NCBI GenBank assembly: GCA_008360975.2
Contig: CM039211.1
Location: 65,624,565-65,688,564 of the forward strand
Source: Lichenostomus cassidix
Lineage: Eukaryota > Chordata > Aves > Passeriformes > Meliphagidae
Reading direction: 5' to 3'
DNA: 64,000 nucleotides
The translations under genes were made by a program, and so were the position numbers. The notes under the pieces are model-generated. The model was given only the letters and a program-made list of their open reading frames with translations. It was not told the origin of the DNA and did no database searches. This document shows positions 12,101 to 21,100 of this stretch, piece after piece; positions within the stretch are counted from its first letter, which is position 1, and each line of letters begins with the position of its first letter.

Positions 12101-15100
12101 CCACGACCAGCAGCTTTGTCACCCTGCCCTCCCAGCCTGCCAGGAGGGAATGTGAGAGACTGAAGGTGGTCAGCCCAACTCTCTCAAAGGGGAGCAGGGT
12201 GTGTTTGGGGTCATGGCGTACTAAGGAAACGGAACATGACCCTTTGGGTGAATTTCTCCTGTGAGAAAACTGCACCTGTTCAGTCAAACATCAGGACATA
12301 TTGGGGGGAAGAGAGGGAATCCAAGAGAGTGTGTGCCCAGCTGGGCTACATCACAGCTCACAGGACACAGCAAAGGCATCCTGCCTCCCTCAAAGCCTCT
12401 GCGCTGTGTGTGGCTGCAGTTATCCTTTGGTGCCACAGAAGAGAACAACAGGAGATGTTTCATCCTTTGGTGCCATGGGAGAGCATGACAGGAGATATTC
12501 ATTCTGGCCTGGAAGTTGAGCTGCTTCCACAGTCGCCAACCCCACAGCACTGGGCCCAAGGAAAAACCCTGCCCTGCCCTTATCCATGCTGTCCCCCTCA
12601 GAGACATTCTAAGGATCTCCCCTGCAAAGGACTACCCTGCTTCTCAACCCTCTCTTACCAATGCATTTCACTTCTGATATCTGAATCCAGTGATCATGGA
12701 TGTCTTTGGCCTTCCACAAGAGTCTGTACTCATGTGTCCCATAAGAGTCATACTGGACTTCACTCTCACATTTGATTTCTGTGAAAGATGGCTGGAAACC
12801 TTCAGGGCAGCTCAGCATCACTTTTTCATCCTTCTCGTAATTCTCCTGGTTTGGTACTAGCTGGAGCCTGGAGTCCCATGGAGGCCTTTGGCATATTTCT
12901 GTCAGAGGTGACAGGGGGTGTTATTTGTGCTGGGAGGGGATGAGATGGGGTAGGGGTGAGTGGTGGGAGAGAAATCCCCAGCAACCCTCCAGCTTCTGAA
13001 GGGAGAGGGAAGGTGACACATCTGTCTGCTGGGATATGATCTGAAGGCAAGCCTTGCTGGGATGGGGCTTTTCTTATGCATGGAAACTGAAGGACCACTC
13101 ATTCATGAGTTTCCCTTATCCACACGCTTCTGTCTGTGGACACTCGTATCCACCTCCCACAGCCCAGAGCAGGGATGTTCCCATGTTATCTCTCCCTGCT
13201 CATTTCTTCCTAGCACTGCCACACACTGCCATGCCCACATTGAGCGCAGCTCTGTTCCTGCCTGGGACAGCTCTGCATCCCCTGATGGACAGCATTTATC
13301 CTCCCCATGGTCCTTCCCATACAGCCTCCAGTCCCAATGCCAAGAGCTGAGTCAGCCCTGTACCATCAGGGTCCCCTTCATTCTCCTCCTCTCCAGCTCC
13401 TGCAGGTGCAGGACATGTTCCCCAGGTCCCTTATCCATGGACCAGCAGGGGAACAAGCAGACCTGTGCACTCCAGGGCGGCACCTGGAGCCACAGCAAAG
13501 TTCATGAAACCTCCATTGGTGCCTGGGTGGTGGCCTTGGATTCTGTCCGAAGGCCAGGCACCCATCTGGGAGCCCCAGACTTGGCCTGCTCAGGAACCAC
13601 TGCAGGAGCTTTCAGCTTGCCCAGCTGGTACTACCTGGTCTGTTGTCTCCTGGCTGGGTTGTCCCCTTCAGCAGTTTGCACAGGCAACACAGCCCCAAGG
13701 AAGGACTGTGGTGTGTCTGCTGCTGAGTCAGGCGGCTGAGGGAGAAGGTAGAGGGAAGACATGGGAGAGCTGCTGCAGCCTCACTTACCCATACACACTA
13801 TGTCCCTCTCAATGTGTATCCAGGCACCTGTGCTGTTCTTGACCCACCAGACATCTTCATAGAGTGGTTTTCCAGAACTCCCTTTCCGAAGTTCCTTTGT
13901 ACATTTGACCTTGGGGAAGGATAGCTGGAAACCTTCAGGACAGGTGAGTGTCAGTTCTTTATTCTGTTGGTATTTATTTTTGTTTCCGGGGAACTGAAGT
14001 CTTGCATCCCACTGAGGTTTTGAGCACTTTTGAGCTGTCAGGGAGAACGTGTGAAAGTCCTTTTCAGACAGGGAATGCTCAGGCAGTAGAGAGACCAAGG
14101 CTGCTCCATGACTGACTGTGGTATCAGCATTCAATACCATGAGGAAACCTAGTGGCCCAAGAGCACAAAAGGAGCATGTGCCTGGGCAAGGAGGTGATAC
14201 AGGACACTGGGAGAGAGGTGAGGGGCAGGACCTGCTCCCCTCCATCTTCGCCATGGCCTACAACTCAGGAATAGATTGGGAGGACAAGCAGGGACAGAGA
14301 AAACCTGTCCCACATGGAAGGCTTCTAACCCTCTCCATCTTGGAGCCTGCTCCCAACTGGGACCTGTCTCTGAGCTGTGCCCAAGGTGTCTCACAGATGT
14401 GGCAGGATGTCCAGGTCCCCTCCACAGGAAGAAGTGCATGCAGTGGGGGAGATCTACTGATCTCTACCCAACTTACCCATGGTGCAGTTCAGGCTCTCTG
14501 TCAACACATGCCACATTCCCCGAATGTCCTTTGCCTCCCAAGCCTTTTCCCAACCTGTAGAAATCCTGTTTGTGCATCTGATCGTAGCAAGGGGAGGAGT
14601 GTTCATAAAGCATCTCACTGTCACCTCTTCATTGAGTCTGTAAGACCACTGATCTGGGATAAAGCGAAGCCTTGAGTCCCACTGGGGCTTGTAGCATCTT
14701 TCTGCTACAAGCAGAAAGAGAGGAGAGGAGAAGCAGCACAGATAAGCAGGATGGGAAAAGGTGTGATGGGACATCTCTTGCCCTGGTTTTGACAGTGTCA
14801 GTCTCCTTTGGTTACTGCATTCAACTCCAAATCCCTCTCTTGCAGACAGCTGTGCTGCTGGCTCTCTGCATGGCACTAATTTGTGTCTCTACCCTCTGCC
14901 CAGATTCCACTTTTCCTATCATAAGAAATGCAACCCTCTGTGAGTGTTCATCCATGCAACAAATTTAGCTGTAGCTACCCAAATTTTGCCCAAAGTTAGT
15001 GGGGTGCAGCCAGGAAGGCACAGTGAGTTTTCACTGCTTCCTTCAACACCCAAATTGTGTCAAGACTCACCACAAAACCAGGAGTGCTCTGCACGCCTCA

Positions 15101-18100
15101 CACAGCACTTCAGTGAACAACAACAGCTGCACCACCCCAGACAGAATGAAGCACCTCATGAAAAAGTGGAAAAAAACAAATACCCCTAGCCTGGCAAAAC
15201 TGAGCAGCAAGTATTTCAGGCAGGTGAGAGCACATGAAGGTATTTCCCATGTTTTAATGTGTGTTTCAGGGCCCCAAATTGTGCCTGTACAGAAATTATT
15301 CATTGATGGGTATTCTTCAATCCTAGAGTCACCACAGAAATTGTTGCTTGAAAAGAATTGTGCAGGGCCTGGCCTGAAGCCAGGAGCAGTTTGAGGGGAT
15401 GAAAACTCTCCAGTGGAGGCAGCCTTAGAAGCTGAGGGGGCTGTGAACACTCACAAGCATCACTGGCCTCTCCTCCGTTGCCCCACTCTTGACTTCAGTG
15501 CAAGCAGACCTCATAATTTTTTCATTTTGTAACTGTTCCACACCTCCTGGTAGCTGTGAGAGTCCCCACACCACCCAAACCACACTGGCAGCACCACACT
15601 TGACAACCAGCTGGGCAGCAAACCAGGAGGAAACGAGAAATTTTCCTTTGCAGGCACCCTGCTGACACAGGTGCAGGTTTCAAGAGATATCTGGGCCAGT
15701 GTTTTCCAACAAACATGGATGCTCTGCTGGCAGGGGTGATGGCAGCTGTACAGCACAACTCTGCCTTGCTTCCAGCTTTCCCTGAGTCTCGTCATTTAGC
15801 AAAGCTGTTACTGCTACAACAACCATGAAAGGGCCTCTCTCAGCTTACTGGGCTTCTCTGGGCAATGTGTTCCAGTGGATACCAAAATACTGACTGCAAC
15901 TCTTTGAGAGTCGCTATCCAGCTAACTCCTCCTCCACTGAGTGGTCCATCCATCATTCCACACCTTCACAGTCTGGAGACAAGGATGTCTGTGGTACAGT
16001 GTCAAATGCCTTGCACAAGTCATATTGGGTCTGGCTGAATTAAAGCTCACAGCCCTCCCAGTGCTTTGCTTTAGTAGCTGGAATGATGCTGATAACAGAC
16101 CAGTGTTTGGCTACTGCTGAGCAGCACTGCCTCTCTGACATTCCTTCCCCCATCAAAGGAATGGGAGTGAGCAATATCCTGAGAGGGGACACAACCAGGC
16201 CTGCTGCCCCAAATCAACCAAAGGGATATTCCATACCACATGATATGAGCTCAGATACATAAAGCTAGGGGAGAGAGGAGGAAGGGGGGCATTGGTGACT
16301 CTTCAATGTTTCAAGGACTGTAGCAGGTTGAACCTTGGCTGGGTTGAACCTGGCCAGGTACCCACTAAGCCACTCTATCACTCCCCTTCCCAATGGGATG
16401 GGGGAGAGAGTAAGATGGAGAACAACGAGCGGGTGAGATAAGGCAGTTTTATTGCAGTGAAAGGAAAGCAATAAGCAAGAGCCTGTGCAAGAAAAAGCAA
16501 AGAAAAAAATCAGTCTCTGCTTCCCATAAGCAAGCAATGGTTGGACACCTCTTGGGAAGCAGGGCTTCAGCTTGCATAATGGTTCCTCTGGGAGGCAAAC
16601 ACTGAAGAGTTACAAATGTCTCCCCTTCCTCCTCTCTCCCTTAGCTTTATGTCTCTGAGCTGATGTCACATAGTATGGAATATCCCTTTGGTTGATTTGG
16701 GTCATCTGGCCTGGTTTTGTCCATCCCCAAGGTCTTGCCCACTCCCATCCTTCTTCATCAGTTCCTGTCACTCCTGCCACTTTACATCCTGCAACGTACA
16801 ACTTACACCATAGATTATTCTTAGCCCAAGGTTAAATCCTGAGGCACACACCAGGTCTCCTCACCCTTTTGCCTTACTCACCAAGTACATCCAGGTGCTT
16901 GGGCAAAGACAATACCACAAATCAGTTTGCCTTTTTCCATGGGGAAAGAAATCCACAATGACTTCCCCAGCCACTTCCCTATGTATAGTGTGGGGATCTT
17001 GACTCCTTCCACAGTGTCTAAGGGCTTCGTTTGGGCAGGACCAGGGTAGTTAGGAGATCCCCTTGTGTTGAGTAGCCAAGTGGCTTCTGCTAAGTTCACA
17101 TCCCAGTGCTTCCATGTCCCATTAGGTTATGTCCTTAGCATAGTTTTCAGCAGCCCATTATACCTTTCAATCTTCCCAGAGGCCTGTGGATGATAGGGAA
17201 TGTGATATATCCACTCAATGCTATGTCTCCTTGCCCAGGAGTTTATAAGATTATTCTGAAATTTAGTCCCATTGTCTGACTCAATTCTCTCTGGCTAGGA
17301 AAAAACTGCGCACTCTCACTTTGCTCTGAATTTCTTCTTAACTATGTTATCACAGAGGCATAACCAACATCTCTAATCGGACCAGCCTTGGCCAGTGGCA
17401 TGTCCATCTTCAGAGCCATCAGGGATTGGCTCTGCTGGATTTGGTGGTAGCTTCTCACAGAGGCCACCTCCATGGCCCCCCGCCACCAAAAACCAGGCTG
17501 AGCAAAACCAACACACAAGTCCAGGTGGATGAAGTCAGTCACCCACCATGGAAAGCCAACAGATTTCTAAGACATGATTTGCTCTTAGTGAAGCCATCAT
17601 CAATCACTTCCATATGCCTTAGAATAGTTTCCAGCAGGAACTGCCTTGTGATCTTGCCAGGGAGACTGACTGGTCTGCTGTTCCCTGGGTCTCCCTCATT
17701 CCTCTTTTTTAAAAAGGGGGTTGTGCTTCTCCTTTTACAGTCAGTGGGAGCTTTATGGGAAGTTCCCTGCTACAGCTTCTCAATTTGACTGGTAGTGGCT
17801 TCGTCTCTTCCTCAGCCTTAAGGACCCACACAGGTATCTCATCACGTCCCATGGATTAGTGTACCTTCAGGTACCTCAGATGCTCTCAAACCTGATCATC
17901 TCCTACAGCAGGCTGGTCTTCATTTTCCAAGTCCCTGCTTTTGCCCCCTGCAACTCAGGTAGTTACTTTCCCTCAGGTATGGATACAAGAAAATAGGTGC
18001 TGTGTAAGACTCCTGGACTGGAAACAGGTAAGAAGGGATTGCATGAACTGAGCTGGCATAACAGCCACACATTTCTGACTAGGCTGTTCACCTTGACTGG

Positions 18101-21100
18101 GATTCCAGTGAATCATTTCTCTTAAACCTGGGCACTTATCTGACTTAATCTTTTGCCAGGAACATCAGCCTATTTTCCGTTGTCTTTGTTTCAGGTGAAA
18201 AGGGCTTCACAGAACTGCAGACTTGCTCCAGGTTTTCCTCAGTGTTCCTGTCATTGGCTGCTGAGTTGGGGTGGTGGGATGTTCCAGGGATGCAGCGTGG
18301 TTTCCAGGCAAGAGTATACACCTGAAATGTGCTTCTACAAAGACCAAAGGTGTGCCAGCAGGGCGTCAGTGGCCACACCTGCCCTTCGGATGCAAAGACT
18401 ACAGGGGAGAGCAGTCCTGAGCAAACCCTCTTGTTCCCTCCTTGCTCCTCCTCTGCCCACAGAGCCCCTTGCAAGCACCAGGGGGATTCCTGTCTTCTGT
18501 GACTCATCCTTTCCTTCCAAGCTCTCTGAGCTGTGTTTGATGCCATGTGCTAGATGAGAAGAGCTAAGAAAAGCAACCACTGTGTCCACAGAGAAAACCA
18601 CTCTTTTTCCAGTGTAGAGTTGCACTGCAAGCCACTAGGAACACAAACACGGGTCTTAGAGCACATCTCTGAGCTTGGGAATGGAGGTGATAATTTGGAC
18701 CCATTTTAAAATTTTCTACAAGCTCTCCATGCCCTTTGGCGTGCCTGATGTCCCCCTGTTGTGCTCAGGTATGTGACCCAAACTGGGCATGGACTGTGCT
18801 GAGCAAAGCCCGAGGTCTGGGAGGGAGAGATCAGAAAAGGTGGGCAGACCCCACAGTTCATCCCCACGCTCAGAGAAGCCAGGGACTGGAGAGTTCCACT
18901 ACAGGGGAATGCATCAGCATCAGACAGTATCCTGGGAATTAACCCTATCTGACTGAGAGATGGGTATGACAAAACAGCCTTGCTTGCCTTGCAAAGGGGC
19001 AGTGCACACCAGCAAGGCAGCCTGGGGAACTGCCAGAGCCTATTTACCTCCTGCACACAGAGCACCCTGCCTGCAGTGCCCCAACATCACAGCCCTTCCA
19101 GGGCTTACCTCCTGCCCACATTCCTGTGGTTGCAGGGGAGCTGAAAACATGCAGAGTTTCACAGCATGACACCATCTGCATCCAGGCATCTACAGCGATC
19201 TGAGTCCCTCCTGGTGGCATTTCTGATGATTGTTTGAGGGTAAAGCCTAGAAGGCTCTGCTTCCTTGCAGAATGGGGAAGAGAAGACACTTTCGGTTCAT
19301 GTCTGTTTTCGTACCAAGAACATCGCTGAATACAACCCAGCTTGACCTCACATCTCCAATAAGTCCAGGCCTGTCAGCCATGTGATTAGCACTTGAGACT
19401 CATTGGGAGAAACTAATCCATGACTGCTGGGTGCAGTCAAGGTGCACAGGCTGGGAGGGACCCCTCTGTCCTCACCTTCCTTATACTCCTTTCCAAATAA
19501 TTCTGTAAAAATTCCCATGGGAAAAGGGCACCTCTGAGCAAAAGAGCCCGTGCTCTAACCCAGGGTGGCTGTTTGAGTGCTTTGGTGGCATCCATGGGAA
19601 GCTGTTAAGGGATCTCCACCAAAGAGCTGGAGCTCACCCCTTGTGCAAAGCCATTGAATGTACATAGGGGGCTGGGGCACTGATGGGGAGAGTGCTCAGA
19701 CACAAAAGGGAAAGAAACAGCTTCCAGCCTTGTAGGGACTAACAGCATCTGGGAGAGTAATGGAACAGTCCTCAGAAACTGTTTTTCACCCTGCACAGTG
19801 GCATGCAGAGAGCCGCCCACATGCTCTCCGCCCCAGCTAGAGGAAAGAGGCTGAGTCAAGTGAAATTTCAGCAAGGAAAATAAGGTGTAGATATGACCAA
19901 ATAGGCACCTCTTGTAATGTGCAATGTGTGCTCACTGTGAAATGGGAAATGTTGAATGCCTAAGATGGAAGTGACAAAAGGTTTGTCTATTTGCCTCCTA
20001 AAGGCAGATATTTACTCTTTGGAGATTTTTTTCTAGTTGATGCTATTAAATGAATACCTTCCTTACTGATATTGTTTATTACTCATGAATATAGAAAGCC
20101 TTTTACAGAAATATCTGGACTGCCTGTCCCTGCTGCAAGGAGCTATGAGGCTGGCAGGCTAAACAAAGTCCCAGCATGGGCCAGAAGGGGAGGGCCAGGA
20201 GAAAGGAGAAATAGCTATGCTGGTAATTCAGGTCAGGCTCCTGGGTTCAGCCCTTTGCTTTATAGCAAAAGGTGTTCTTTCTTACATTATATTATTTCAC
20301 ATACAAAGAATAAAGGACAAGGTGAAATCTAAGAAGCAGCAGGCAGAGTTCAACCCTTTTGCCAGGGCAGCTCAGCAGCTGAGAGAGGTGACAGCAAAGT
20401 GCCCTGCAGTCTTGCTGTGTTTGATGCCATGTGCTTGCTGAGAGGAGCTATGAAAAGCAATCACTCTTTCCACCAGTGGAGAGTTGCGTTGCAAGGCACT
20501 GAGAACACAAACATGGGTCTTGGAGCATCTCTGTACTCCTCACTAGCAACCAAAGCTGCTGAGTGGGCTTTAAGAGTGATAGAAAAGGAGAAGAGAGACC
20601 TCAGGGATGCTCTGCTTGGGATTCATGGCAGGGAAAAGAGGTGGCAAAGCAAGTCACTGAACGAGGCACTGTGGGAAGAGCTGGGAAATGGTGGCACTTT
20701 AACCTGTGCCGGTCCGCCAGATGCTAAAGGGCATCTGAGAGCTATGTAAGAACAGGAGGCAAAATTCATGTTTCCTGCCCAAGGCACTTCTCTGCAGTAC
20801 CTCTCAGCATTCGTGTTCCCCACAGGATCTACTCTAGACACAGTTTGGAATTTGACTGACAGAAAAACCTTTCAGATTGGGTGTGGTTTAATTTTAGTTA
20901 CCACCCTCCCACCCCTGGTCATTGCATCTATGCTGCTCGTTAGAACTTCTTGTCAGCTGCCACTAGATCACTACACAGTATGAAACAACCCTGACAAAAA
21001 AGGGCTACCTTTGATCACAGACCCTGCCTTTGGACAGAAAATATGCCCTAGTAACTTCTCCACTTGCTTTCCAGGTGCACTGGGACTGTAAGGGGAGGAA

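Larger units (their letters stand above)
164..14476 (-). other. Introns 2-23 of the RPTP gene
   Basis: The space between exons is ordinary intron. The stretches 164-1369, 1741-2879 and 11263-12120 show no repeat or conserved signal I recognise. The notable content is the duplicated intron blocks beside the CCP exons, listed separately. Many open frames here are antisense or in intron and look non-coding. Confidence 0.7.

Noticed and set aside
12236..12775. A 179-codon plus-strand open frame, with near copies at 9094-9444 and 9171-9542
   Set aside because: It is antisense to CCP exons 4 and 7 and their introns. Its repetition only reflects the duplicated block.
13062..13739. A 225-codon plus-strand open frame
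   Set aside because: It lies within an RPTP intron, with no recognisable motif, and its composition looks random.
16850..17510. An active endogenous retrovirus
   Set aside because: Only a broken integrase part and one adjoining LTR are present; the frames are disrupted and the 5' half is missing.
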